The notes beneath the pieces were generated by a model. That model did not search any database. It was not told the origin of the DNA and saw only the letters and a list, made by a program, of their open reading frames with translations. From contig NC_051088.1 of assembly GCF_901709675.1 (NCBI RefSeq), forward strand, positions 744,001 to 808,000: a stretch of DNA of 64,000 nt, given 5' to 3'. Shown here in pieces: positions 32,676 through 43,731 of this stretch; positions within the stretch are counted from its first letter, which is position 1, and each line of letters opens with the position of its first letter. This DNA comes from Syngnathus acus (taxonomy: Eukaryota; Chordata; Actinopteri; Syngnathiformes; Syngnathidae). The position numbers and the translations under genes are program-made.

Positions 32676-32678
<3 letters not shown>

Positions 32679-33839
32679 CACACGCTTCATACAATAATCA
32701 CACACACAAGAATCACATTCACACACCCAAAGACTCACCCATGTACACTACACACACCTGCTCTCACATCCTTACGACCAAATGCGTGCCTATACCCTAT
32801 TGCCAGTTTGCTTGTATGACCCTATGAGCCACAGTGCCTGTTACTTTTTTGCCAATAATTCAGTAAAGCAATCAAAACTGAACCACGTCTTCCCTCCTGT
32901 GTTCTGACCGACACCCGGGGGCAAAAATAGCATAACCATCCGAGCCAACCCCCTATACAGTCCGCAGGCTCCCCAACAAAGCGGTAGCAGTTTGCATTAT
33001 TTTATTGCAATGGTTTTCCTTATTCAGATTTGTTTCAAGACTACAGTTACAGTTAGATTTCACTTTGATGGTTAATGCAGTTATTGCAATTTTGTTGTTT
33101 TATCAGAGTAGATTGGTTTATTTACATTTCAAAAACCAAAAGCCATCCATTTACAAATGTGAGTGCCCTTTAGTTTACAAATTTAAATGTTCAGATATTA
33201 AGATGTGATAGACAGTTTTTGCATGATTTGAATGAGGCAAAATAACATGCTTTTTCTCTCGAATATATTGTTATAATCATTTGTTTCAGATGTAATCATT
33301 TTCTGTATAAAAATTAAATTTGGTGTTCAAAAAGTCTTTTTTCAAACTTGAGTCTTGAAAAAGAGGGGGTCGTGTTATAATCATGGTCGTCTTATATTCG
33401 GGCCAATACGGTACTTTTACTACTACTACTACAGTGGAGCCTCGGTTTTCGAACGTCCCAGTTCTCGAACAAATCGGTATTCGAACAAAGAATTCGAGAT
33501 TTTTTTGCTTTGGATGTCGGACGAAATTTTGGTTGTCGAACCTTGCGAGATGAGCCAATAGGACCCGCATGCCAACTGACTCCGTTCGTTATTAGTCAAG
33601 TCAAGTTTATTTGTATAGCCCTAAATCACAAGCAGTCTCAAAGGGCTTCACATAGACAAAAAACTGACAATTATTCTCAAAGCATCCCCTGATCTTAAGC
33701 TCCCAAAAGGGTAAGGAAAAATTAAAAAAAAAAATACCAGGGGAAAATGAGAAACCTTGAGAAGGGACCACAGATGGAAGGATCCCCTTTCAGGATCACC
33801 AGGCTGCAATGGATGCAGAGAGGGCACATAAAGTACATA

Positions 33840-34697
33840 CCGTATTTTCCGCCCTAAAAGGCGCACCGGATTATAAGGCGCATCTTCAATGAACGGCCCA
33901 TTTTAAAACTTTGTCCATATATAAGGCGCACCGGATTATAAGGCGCATAAAATAGAAGCTATACTGCAACAAACTGAGGTTGACTAGGGTTGCGGTATGC
34001 ATCCACTAGCCAATAACCAACGAGCCCTCTGTAAACAATCGCGTTTCTCAAACGATCTCCTATAAAATGATCGGAACTGACTAAAGTTCGATCTAACGCA
34101 TTGGTATTACTTACCTATGTTTCCCTTCCATATCGATCCGTAGATTTACTCGAAACATTAACAGAGCAGCCTATTTTGACATGAAATAGCCTGGTACGTA
34201 TAGCAGCTATCGTTATAGCATTAGCCATCCGCAAAGTCCCATGAGCCTCAGCTCGCAATCTCCCATGAGCCTCAGCAAAGTGTAAACAATCGCGTTTCTC
34301 AAACGATCTCCTATAAAATGATCGGAACTGACTAAAGTTCGATCTAACACATTGGTACTGCTTACCTATGGTTCCCTTCCATATCAATCCGTAAATTTAC
34401 TCGAAACATTAACGGAGCAGCCTATTTTTAAATGAAATAGCCTCACGGGTACAACAGCTATTCGGTGACGCCCCCTGACTACAGTTGCCGTAATGTTGGG
34501 AAGCGATGCGACCTTGTAATTTACTAGTCGTACTAAAACGTACTGAAACATTTTGGCAGAGCACTGTGTACAACCAGTATGGATCAACAAATTCATCAAT
34601 TGATCCATATATAAGGCGCACCGGACTATAATGCGCACTGTCGACTTTTGATAAAAATTTAGGTTTTTAGGTGCGCCTTATAGGGCGGAAAATACGG
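33840..34697. mobile_element. TA-flanked MITE in L2 3' UTR
   Basis: Ends CCGTATTTTCCGCCCTAAAA and ATAGGGCGGAAAATACGG, flanked by TA (33838-33839, 34698-34699). The other L2 copy reads straight through (CATATTATGTAC at about 17610-17621), proving a TA target duplication. The interior has an imperfect 251-base-period duplication (GTAAACAATCGCG at 34031 and 34282). Confidence 0.9.
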
Positions 34698-34957
34698 TAA
34701 TATGAAAATCAATGAAAAGGTGGATGTCCAAGTCAAAGCGAAGAGCTGCCGGAGGTGCCCTCGATTGTCCTGGCAGTGTCTTCGAGGAGGAGGAGGGTAA
34801 GCTGCAGTTCCCTCATCCTGAATTGGTCCACGAGAATCCAGATAGCCGCTGTCAGCTTGAGTGCCACCTAACCACCTCCGCAGCCGGGGAGGGGTGGGGG
34901 GAGGGGGGATGGGGAGAGGGAGAGAAAACAAACTCCAGCCGAATCGTCCACTACAGG

Positions 34958-35944
34958 TTAATTAAAGGCCATATCATAGAAATGTGTCTTTAAACGTGTC
35001 TTAAATGTTTCTAGTGAGGCAGCAGTTCTAATATCCATTGGTAGGGCATTCCAAAGCTCTGGAGCTCGAATAGAAAATGCTCGAGACCCTGCAGACATTT
35101 TCTTGGCCCTCGGTGTCACTAAAAGACTAGCGTTTTGCGAACGAAGGTTACGAGACGGAACATAAGGAACAACTAGGTCGACGAGATATGAAAGCGCTAA
35201 GCCATGCAGTGATTTATAGGTTAATAGAAGAACCTTGAAGTCACATCTTAAATGGACCGGGAGCCAATGTAAGTTGGCCAATATTGGGGTAATGTGATCA
35301 AATTCTCTTGCCCGTGAGAGCAGCCTTGCAGCAGCATTTTGTACTAACTGTAGACTTTTGATGCTGGACTTAGGAAGACCAGAGAATAATGCATTACAGT
35401 AGTCCAGGCGCGACGTGATGAACGCATGTATAATAGTTTCCGCATCACCGGTAGAGAGGATCGGACGAATCTTAGCAATATTACGAAGGTGAAAAACCGC
35501 AATTCTGGTTATATTCTTAATGTGCTTTTGAAAGGAGAGCGTTTGGTCAAATATTACCCTGAGATTCGTTACAGTATCACTCTGAGTGATAGTACGGTTA
35601 TCTATAGTTATAGTGGTTTCCTTAAATAAGTGTTGATAACGAGTTGGACCAATTATCAACATCTCAGTTTTATCTGGGTTAAGATGAAGGAATTTGAGAG
35701 ACATCCATTGCTTGATATCCGCAAGGCACGCCTCAAGATTACAACAGTCCCGCGGATCTGTCATCGATAACGGCATATATAATTGGGTGTCATCCGCGTA
35801 ACATTGAAAACTAATATTATATTTACATATTATGTCCCCAAGCGGAATCATATAAATATCAAATAGAATTGGTCCGAGTACCAATCCCTGTGGGACACCA
35901 CACGTAACATTATAGAGCTCAGAGGACGTATTGCCATGGACCAC
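34958..35944 (-). pseudogene. L2-type LINE reverse transcriptase, C-terminal 328 aa
   Basis: Contains CGVPQGLVLGPILFDIYM, the catalytic region QCYADDTQLYMPLS, LHLNPDKTEMLIIGP, RLDYCNALFSGLP, LVQNAAARLL, and ends RAPELWNALPMDIRTAASLE through HFYDMAFN. Upstream RT blocks (palm start, FQSGFRANHST-like) are present at 35945-36285 but broken by stops and frameshifts. Retrotransposon protein, not a host gene. Confidence 0.88.
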
Positions 35945-36322
35945 TCGGTGCGTCCTGTCTGATAGATAGGAATAGAACCAGCCTAGTGCTGACCCTTAAA
36001 TACCAACACAACTTTTAAGACGCTCTAATAAAATATCGAAGTCTACAGTGTCGAAGGCAGCACTAAGATTGCCTTCAAACATGAAGTGTTTGAATCCATA
36101 GCTATGAGGAGATCATTAGTCACTTTAGCAAGTGCTGTCTCAGTGGAATGATTAGCTCTAAAACCAGACTGAAAAGATTCATATCGATTATTAGCGACCA
36201 TGTAATAATCTGCTGCGCTACTACTTTTTCAAGAAGTTTTGCTATGAATGGGAGGTTTGAAACTGGCCTATAATTACTGATTACATTCTCGTTACGCTGA
36301 GGATTGCATCAACTCTAATCAT

Positions 36323-36520
36323 GCCTCCCAAGGAAGCAAGTGGGAGCAGTAAAGCTGATCATGGCGAAAAGAGGAAAGTAGTGCACAAAACTGTTGAATT
36401 TAAAAAATAATTAATCGCAAAATATGAGTCCGGTGTGTGTGTGTCAGAGTTGGCGCTGGAGTTTTGCATGGCAAAATCGACAATAAGCTCGATCCTGAAA
36501 AACAAAGACGCTCTTAAAGG
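36323..36520 (+). pseudogene. Tigger-like transposase N-terminus (CENP-B-type HTH)
   Basis: From the ATG at 36323 the frame reads MPPKEASGSSKADHGEKRKV, has a stop after VEFKK, and continues IAKYESGVCVSELALEFCMA and STISSILKNKDAL. The S-T-I-S-x-I-L-K-N-K-D motif is the recognition helix region of CENP-B/Tigger N-terminal domains. The DDE part is missing. Confidence 0.75.
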
Positions 36521-36913
36521 AAGTGATGTTGCGAGGGGCGACTGTGCTTACCAACAAACCTTTGCACTTTGTTGTGCTTTTTTCCCCCTCACAATTTAAA
36601 AAGATATCTTTTACTATTAGAATGAAACACACAAGCGAGTTGCTACAGATACGGCAATACATTCCCCAGCCTAGCCTACTCTATGAATTCAGTTTATTAT
36701 TTATATTATTTATTTATACATTACCTACTCACTTATTTATGCAGTTTATGGTGTAAAATAATGAAAAAATGCTTTAAAAAAGCGTTTTTGGCTTGGAACG
36801 TATTAAAAATCTTTCCATTATTTGTAACGGGAAATCGTGATTCGGAATTCAAATGATTCACTTCTCGAACAGCCTTCTAGAACAGATTGTGGTCGAAAAC
36901 CGAGGCTCCACTG

Positions 36914-37398
36914 TACTACTACTAATAATACATTCAATTTGTATAGCGCTTTTCAAAGACCCAAAGATGCTTACAGGGAAACAAAGGTTAGGACATGAAT
37001 GGGGGGGGGAGACAATAGGATAAAGTTGGTAACAGGTTATGGGTAGGGGAGGTCGTAGGCTTGTGAAAAAAGGTAAGTTTTTAGACGGGACTTAAATATG
37101 GGGAGTGAGGGTGAGTCGCAGACAGATTGTGGGAGAGAGTTCCATAGTCGGGGTGCTGTGCAGGAGAAGGCTCTGTCACTGAAGGATTTGAGTTTGGTTT
37201 TTGGGACTGTCGGATGAGAAGTAGTGGAGGATCGGAGGGGACGGGTGGGGCGGTAGGGGATAAGGAACTTGGATAGGTAAGGGGGAGCCAGGTGGTGAAG
37301 GGCTTTGAAGGTGAGGAGAAGTATTTTGAAGATGATGCGCTGTTTGATGGGGAGCCCGTGAAGAGAGTGGAGAATCGGAGTGATGTGTTCGCAATGAT
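36914..37398 (-). mobile_element. L2/Rex-like LINE, 3' part (right part at 40903)
   Basis: Minus-strand frame with HITPILHSLHGLPIKQRIIF, FKILLLTFKALHHLAPPYL and APRLWNSLPQSV, then the 3' UTR reaching a tail near 36917-36940 (AGCGCTATACAAATTGAATG in sense). Broken at 37399 by another LINE; continues at 40903-43560. Confidence 0.8.
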
Positions 37399-37552
37399 GT
37401 GTTCGCAGGATCCCTTCGTGAGTTGTCATCTTATCTTGGTGGAGGGGTTTGCGTGTCCCTATGATCCTAGAAGCCATATTGTCTGGGGCTTCATGCCCCT
37501 GGTAGGGTCACCCATGGCAAAAGGGTCCTAGGCATGGCCCAAAAGATCCCTT

Positions 37553-38383
37553 ATGAAGAATAAAATTAATGGACTTAGTTTTCCCTCGCCCGGACGCGGG
37601 TCACCGGTGCCCCCCTCTGGAACCAGGCCTGGAGGTGGGGCTCGAAGGCGAGCGTCTGGTGGCCGGGCATTCGCCCATGGGGTCCGGCCGGGCACAGCCC
37701 GAAAAGGGAACGTGGGTCCCTTTTCCCATGGGCTCCCCCCGTGTGGGAGGGGCCAAAAGGGTCTGGTGCATAGTGAGCTGGGTGGCGGCCAAGGGCGGGG
37801 ACCCCGGCTGCAGAAGCTGGCTATTGGGACATGGAATGTCACCTCTCTGGCTGGAAAGGAGCCCGAGCTGGTGTGTGAGGCAGAAAATTTCCGACTAGAC
37901 ATAGTCGGACTTGCCTCCACACACAATTTGGATTCTGGTACAAGCCCTCTCGAGAGGGGCTGGACTCTCTTCCACTCTGAAGTTGCCCACGGTGAGAGGC
38001 GTCGAGCAGGTGTGGGTATACTTATTGCCCCCCGGCTGGGCGCCTGCACATTGGGGTTCACCCCGGTGAATGAGAGGGTAGCCTCCCTCCGCCTTCGGGT
38101 GAGGGGACGGGTCATGACTGTTGTTTGTGCCTATGCACCGAACAGCAGCTCAGAGTACCCACCCTTTTTGGGGTCCTCAGAAGAAGTGCTGGAGAGTGCT
38201 CCTTCTGGGGACTCCATTGTTCTACTGGGTGACTTCAATGCTCATGTGGGCAATGACAGTGAGACCTGGAAGGGTGTGATTGGGAGGAACCCCCCCCCCC
38301 GATCTGAACCCGAGCGGTGTTCTATTGTTGGACTTCTGTGCTCGACACAGATTGTCAATAATGAACACCATGTTCAAACATAA
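37553..38383 (+). pseudogene. LINE copy 1 endonuclease frame
   Basis: 276 codons with the APE endonuclease landmarks [16 protein letters not shown] (a substitution near the usual catalytic Glu), VCAYAP and LGDFNAHVG. The frame breaks at about 38290 in a run of C; the next part (SMIDFVAVSLDLRPHVLNTR, STDHHLV with the SDH-like catalytic end) is in the frame starting 38280. Non-functional as it stands. Confidence 0.8.
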
Positions 38384-39337
38384 GGATGTCCATGTGTGCA
38401 CTTGGCACCAGGACACCCTAGGCCGCAGTTCAATGATCGATTTTGTAGCCGTGTCATTGGATTTGCGGCCGCATGTTTTGAACACTCGGGTGAAGAGAGG
38501 AGCCGAGCTGTCAACTGATCACCACCTGGTCGTGGGTTGGCTTCGATGGTGGGGGAAGATGCCGGTCCGACCTGGCAGACCCAAACGTACTGTGAGGGTC
38601 TGCTGGGCACGTCTGGCAGAATCCCCTGTCAGGAAGAGCTTCAACTCCCACCTCCGGCAGAGGTTTTCCCACGTCCCGGAGGAGGCGGGGGACATTAAGT
38701 CCGAGTGGACCATGTTCCATGCCTCCATTGTTGAGGCAGCTGACCGGAGCTGTGGCCGTAAGGTGGTCGGTTCCAGTTGTGGCGGCAATCCCCGAACCCG
38801 CTGGTGGACACCGGCGGTAATGGTTGCCGTCAAGCTGAAGGAGGCAGCCGACAGGTACCAGATGGCAAGGAGGAACGCGGCTTTGGCGGTTGCTGAGGCA
38901 AAAACTCGAGCGTGGGAGGAGTTTGGCAAGGCCATGGAGAATGACTTCCGGATGGCTTCGAGGAAATTCTGGTCCACCATCCGGCGTCTCAGGAGGGGGA
39001 AGCAGTGCACCGTCAACGCTGTTTACAGTGGAGATGGCGTGCTGCTGACCTCGACTCGGGACGTCGTGAGTCGGTAGGGAGAATACTTCGAAGACCTCCT
39101 CAATTCCACCGACTCCATTGTGGAAGCAGGACCTGGAGGCTCTGAGGTGGACTCTCCAATCTCTCAATCGGTCGAAGTCGCTGAGGCAGTTAAAAAACTC
39201 CTTGGGGGCAAGGCCGGAGTTCTTAAAACCTCTGGATGTTGTGGGGCTGTCCTGGCTGACACACCTCTGCAACATCGCATGGAGATCGGGGACGGTGCCT
39301 CTGGATTGGCAGACTGGGGTGGTGGTTCCCCTCTTTG

Positions 39338-39648
39338 CCAGCTCAGTGGCCTAGTGGTAGAGTGTCCGCCCTGACACTGGAAGGTTGTGGGTTCAAACCC
39401 CGGCCGGGTCATACCAAAGACTATAAAAATGGGACCCATTGCCTCCCTGCTTGGCACTCAGCATTAAGGGGTGGAATTAGGGGGTTAGATCACCAAATGA
39501 TTCCCGAGCGCGGCACCGCTGCTGCTCACTGCTCCCCTCTCCCCCAGGGGATGGATCAAAATCACACGGGGATGGGTTAAATGCAGAGGACAAATTTCAC
39601 TACACCCAGATGTGTATGTGATGATCATTGGGACTTTAACTTTAACTT
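39338..39648 (+). mobile_element. tRNA-derived SINE in LINE copy 1
   Basis: Full-length member of the family at 17881, with a TTTAAC-type tail. It interrupts the LINE RT region between CCCCTCTTT and TTTTTTAAGAAGGGGG; the minus-strand LINE copy (about 49440-49460) shows the uninterrupted site. Confidence 0.9.
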
Positions 39649-40902
39649 TTTTAAGAAGGGGGACCAGAGGGTGTGTTCCAACTACAAAGGAATCACACTC
39701 CACAGCCTCCCTGGTAAGGTCTATTCAGGGGTACTGGAGAGGAGGGTCCGTCGGGAGGTCGAACCTCGGATTCAGGAGGAGCAGTGTGGTTTTCGTCTTG
39801 GCCGTGGAACAGTGGACCAGCTCTATACCCTCTGCAGGATCCTCGAGGGGGCTTGAGAGTTCGATCAACCAGTCCACATGTGTTTTGTGGACTTGGAGAA
39901 AGCGTTTGAGCGTGTCCCTCGGGAGGACTGTGGAGGGTGCTTCGGGAGTACGGGGTGCCGAGCCAATTGATAAGGGCGGTTTGGTCCCTGTATCATCAAT
40001 GCCAGAGTTTGGTCCACATTTCAGTAAGTCGGATTTGTTCCCAGTGAGGGTTGGACTCTGCCAAGGCTGCCCTTTGTCACCGATTCTATTCATAGCTTTT
40101 ATTGACAGAATTTGTAGGCGCAGCCGAGGCGTTGAGGGTGTCCGGTTTGGGGACCTCAGCATTACGTCTCTGTTTTTTGCAGACGACGTGGTGCTGTTGG
40201 CTTCTTCAAGCCGTGATCACCAGTTCTCACTGGAGTGGTTCTTAGCCGAGTGTGAAGCGGTCGGGATGAGATCAGGCCCCAAGTGGAGGAGTTCAAGTAT
40301 CCTGTGGTCTTGTTCACGAGCGAGGGCAGAATGGGCGGATCGGAGCAGCGTCGGCTGTAATGCGGACTCTGTACCGGTCTGTCGTGATGAAGAGAGAGCT
40401 GAGCCAAAAGCCAAAGCTCTCAATTTACCGGTCGATCTACGCTCCTACCCTCACCTATGGTCACGAGCTATGGGTCGTGACCGAAAGAACGAGATCCCGC
40501 ATACAAGCGGCCAAAATGAGTTTTCTCCGTAGGGTGTCCGGCTTCTCCCTTAGAGATAGGGTGAAAAGCTCGGTCATCCGGGAGAGTCTCGGAGTAGAGC
40601 CGCTCCTCCACGTTGAGAGGAGCCAGATGAGGTGGCTCGGGCATCTCATCAGGATGCCTCCTGGACACCTCCCTGGGGAGGTGTTACGAGCATGTCCCAC
40701 CGGCAGGAAACCCCGTGGACGACCCAGGGCACACTGGAGAGACTATGTCTCTCAGCTGGCCTGGGAACATCTTGGGATCCCCCGGGATGAGCTGGACGAA
40801 GTGGCTGGTGAGAGCGAAGTCTGGGAGTCCCTCTTAAAGCTGCTGCCCCCGCGTCCTGACCCCGGATAAGCGGAAGAAGATGGATGGATGGTGTTCGCAG
40901 GA

Positions 40903-43560
40903 CCGGGTGTGGCTAAGGAGGCGGGCAGCAGAGTTGTGAACTAGTTGAAGTCTATGGAGTGAGGGACAAGTGATGCCAGTGAGAAGAGAGTTACAGTAGT
41001 CAAGCTGGGATGAGATGAAGGCATGGATGAGGGATTCAGCGGCAGGGAGAGCGAGGCAGTGTTGGATTTTGGTGATGCGGCGGAGGTGGAAGTAGGAGGT
41101 CTTGACAATAGAGCTAACATGAGGGTGGAAGGACAGGGTAGAGTCAAAAATAACACAGAGGTTGCGTGCCAGAGGGGAGGGAATGATGGTTGAGGAGTCA
41201 ATGGTGAGTGAGATGGGTCCGGTTTTATTGAGAGTGGATTTAGTGCCTATGAGGAGGAGCTCTGTTTTGTCACTGTTGAGTTTGAGGAAGTTGTGTGCCA
41301 GCCATTTTTTATTGTAGAGATGCAGGTTTCTAGGTGGGTGAGGGGAGGGTTCCGGGTGGGTGCAGTGCGTATGTATATCTGGGTGTTATCAGCATAACAG
41401 TGGAAGTCCAGGTTGAGTTTGCAGATGACATCACCAAGGGGGAAACGGTAGCAGATGAATAGGAGGGGGCGAGAACTGAGCCTTGGGGGACCCCCTGTGT
41501 GACTGGTGAGAGGATGGATGTGTGGCCGGAGAGAGAGACAAACTGGTGCCTGTTGGTGAGATATGACGTGAGCCAGTCGAGTGCATCTCCTCAACACCTA
41601 GTTGGCACAGCCTTTGAAGAAGGATGGAGTGGTTCACAGTGTCAAAGGCTGCGCTAAGGTCAAGTAGTAGCAGGATGTTGAGGGCACCGGAGTCTGCGGA
41701 GATGAGGAGATCATTGGTAACTTTAAGAAGAGTGGTTTCGGTGCTGTGCAGTGGGCGGAATCCGGGTTGGAAGGGTTCATAGAGGTTGTTGGACTGGAGA
41801 TGGGTGTGGAGTTGGGCGGAGACAATGCGTTCCAAGGTTTTGGAAAGGAATGAAAAGTTGGAGATGGGACGGTAGTTGGAGTGGTTGCCTGGGTCCAGGG
41901 TGGACTTTTTGAGGATATGGGTGTTGGCGGCAAGCTTATAAACAGTGGGAAAGTGACCAAGGGATAGAGACTGATTAAAAAGGGTGGTGAGGTGAGGGAG
42001 CAGGACAGGGAGGCAGGCCTTAATTAGGGTTGCTGGAAGACGATCAAGAGAGCGGGTGGTTGTCTTAGATGTGTTGATATACAGGATGTGGGAGGAGTCG
42101 ACAGGGGAGAAGGTAGTGGGAGAGGGGAAGGGCGGAAGGTCAGGAAGTGGGGGCAGGAGAGCAGGGGAGGTGGGGGAGAAGGAGTTATTGATGGTGGTGG
42201 TCAGAAAACTGTTGAGTTGGGCGATTTTGTTGTTAAAGCTGAGAAGGAAAGAGTTACAGAGGGGGGCTGAGGAGGGTGGGTTGATGGTCAGTGGCTGGAG
42301 CAATTTGTTGGCCGTAGAGAACAGGATGCGGGGGTTCCGGTTGGTCCTGTTAATTAGGGATGAGAAGTAAGCGGATTTGGCAGGAAGGAGAGCATCACGG
42401 TAGGAGGAGACGTGTTGTTTGAAGGCTTCAGCATGGACGATGAGGCGGGTTCAACTCTTTCAAGTTGACGGCCAGTTTGATTCATGGAGCGGAGTTCCGG
42501 GGTGTACCAGGGGACAGAGTTGGTGAATGAGACAGAGGAAGTTTTCCAGGGGGCTACGGATCGAGGGAGTCAGAGAGGATGTTGTTGAGCATGATGGCGT
42601 AGTGTGAGTGGGTTTACTGTCTTGATATTGCGGTAGGAGATGGTGCGTTTTGTGGGATTATGAGGCGAGGGTAGAGGAGCGGAGAAGAGGATGCAGAGAT
42701 GATCTGACAGTGGAAAAGTGAGAGGACGGGGGTTGGATACTAGTGGAAAGGAGGAGCCGACGATATCCAGGGTGTGGCCTTCGGTGTGAGTGGGGAAGTT
42801 GATATGCTGGGTAAGATAGAATCAGTCCAGAAGAGAGAGGAAGTTGGACGCCAGTGGGGTAGTTGGCTGGTTGATGTGGATGTTGAAATCACCGGTAAGT
42901 AGGAGGCGGGAGGAGACAGAGGATGCAATGGTGAGGAGTTCGGAGAGTTCAGAAAGAAAGGACGGGTGTGACTTTGAGGGACGGTAGATGAGAATAGCAG
43001 TAGTAGAGTTGGGGAGGGAAAAAGCGAGATATTCAAAAGAGGAAATAGATGGGAGGTTGAGGTTCAGTTCAGTGATGGATAGGGACTGTTTGAGGACAGC
43101 AATACCACTGCCTCGCCCGGAGAGGTGGGGTTTGGCGATGTAGCTGTAGTTAGACGGAGTGGCTTGGTTGAGAGCAAAGAAATCCAGGGGCCATTGCCAT
43201 GTTTCACAGAAAAGAAGCAGATCCAAGTTATTGCCCAGTAACAATTCAAAATAGCCGGTGATTTGTAGGAGAGGGAGCAACAGTTCAGCAGTGCGAAGGA
43301 GATGGATGGAGGAGCAGAGTGGGGGGAGCAGAGAATTGTTGAGGTTGGCAGTACGGGAGGGGGGCGTGATGAGGGGGGCAGGAGGTAGTCCAGAATGAGG
43401 GGATGGGTGAGCTGTCAGGGAAGTGTCGGTTCCAAGACAGTCCAGAGCCACGGTGGATGTAGCGGCGACGGCAAAAGATCCCAGCTTTGCTGGCAGCAGA
43501 AGCAGCAGTAGCAAACAAATGCAATCTCTCAAAATTCTTCTCAAAATCGCATATGCATGA
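40903..43560 (-). mobile_element. L2/Rex-like LINE, 5' and central part
   Basis: Continues the element of 36914-37398. The minus-strand frame 42303-41431 holds RT (NYRPISNFSFLSKTLERIVS, FQPGFRPLHSTETTLLKVTN, LLDLSAAFDTVNHSILLQRL), with FHCYADNTQIYI in the next frame (YADN instead of YADD). 43544-42822 holds the endonuclease N-terminal part (FCETWQWPLDFFALNQATPS, SGRGSGIAVL, LTGDFNIHIN). Several frameshifts. Dead copy. Confidence 0.85.
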
Positions 43561-43731
43561 GGTTATTCAGTTTTAAAGGTCACTTCAGGAACACATGAAA
43601 AGACACTGGTATCTTCCGTTGTCTGCTGGAGTGTCATGTTGCTTGAGGGGCGATGGTCCTCAAACACTTGTAGATAGAACCCAATGTCTCCTTTCAAAGT
43701 GATGACACAAGTTTTTTGAAGATTCTAGAAT

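Larger units (their letters stand above)
30244..33411. mobile_element. TA-flanked DNA element (CCGTATTGGCCCGAATATAA)
   Basis: Terminal repeats CCGTATTGGCCCGAATATAA and TTATATTCGGGCCAATACGG with TA on both sides (30242-30243, 33412-33413). About 185 bases at the left end are duplicated in tandem (30251 and 30436 starts). The element at 30818-32470 has inserted into it. No transposase. Confidence 0.8.
33595..36285 (-). mobile_element. L2-type LINE, 5'-truncated
   Basis: In sense (minus) order: RT fragments from 36285, the long RT frame 35944-34958, 3' UTR 34957-34700, a MITE interruption (33840-34697), then the rest of the 3' UTR to the tail at 33595 (GTCAAGTCAAGTTTATTTG on the + strand). Same family as 12540-17872. 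The 5' end and endonuclease are missing, as usual for a truncated LINE copy. Confidence 0.88.
33432..36913 (+). mobile_element. Tigger/pogo-like element, split by an L2 insertion
   Basis: The ends CAGTGGAGCCTCGGTTTTCG and GTCGAAAACCGAGGCTCCACTG are flanked by TA (33430-33431, 36914-36915). The right part keeps the start of a pogo-family transposase. An L2 LINE with its own nested MITE occupies 33595-36285. Both flanks are TAC repeats, so it entered the tandem tail of the neighbouring LINE. Confidence 0.8.
37411..40890 (+). mobile_element. APE-type LINE, copy 1, nested in another LINE
   Basis: Bounded by a 12-base duplication GTGTTCGCAGGA (37399-37410, 40891-40902); 3' end GATAAGCGGAAGAAGATGG and GGATGG repeats. 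Pieces of endonuclease ([36 protein letters not shown]), RT (RRGTRGCVPTTKESHS region, LFFADDVVLLASSSRD) and a C-terminal region (LSIYRSIYAPTLTYGHELW, RWLGHLIRMPPGHLPG) occur in order but in changing frames. A SINE is inserted at 39338. Clade is probably I- or RTE-related; I could not decide. Confidence 0.85.

Noticed and set aside
34958-35944. 328-codon frame as a host gene
   Set aside because: It is an L2-type reverse transcriptase with upstream breaks and a repeat-family 3' tail.
37553-38115. Opposite-strand open frames over the LINE endonuclease
   Set aside because: GC-rich shadows; the + strand frame carries the recognisable endonuclease motifs.
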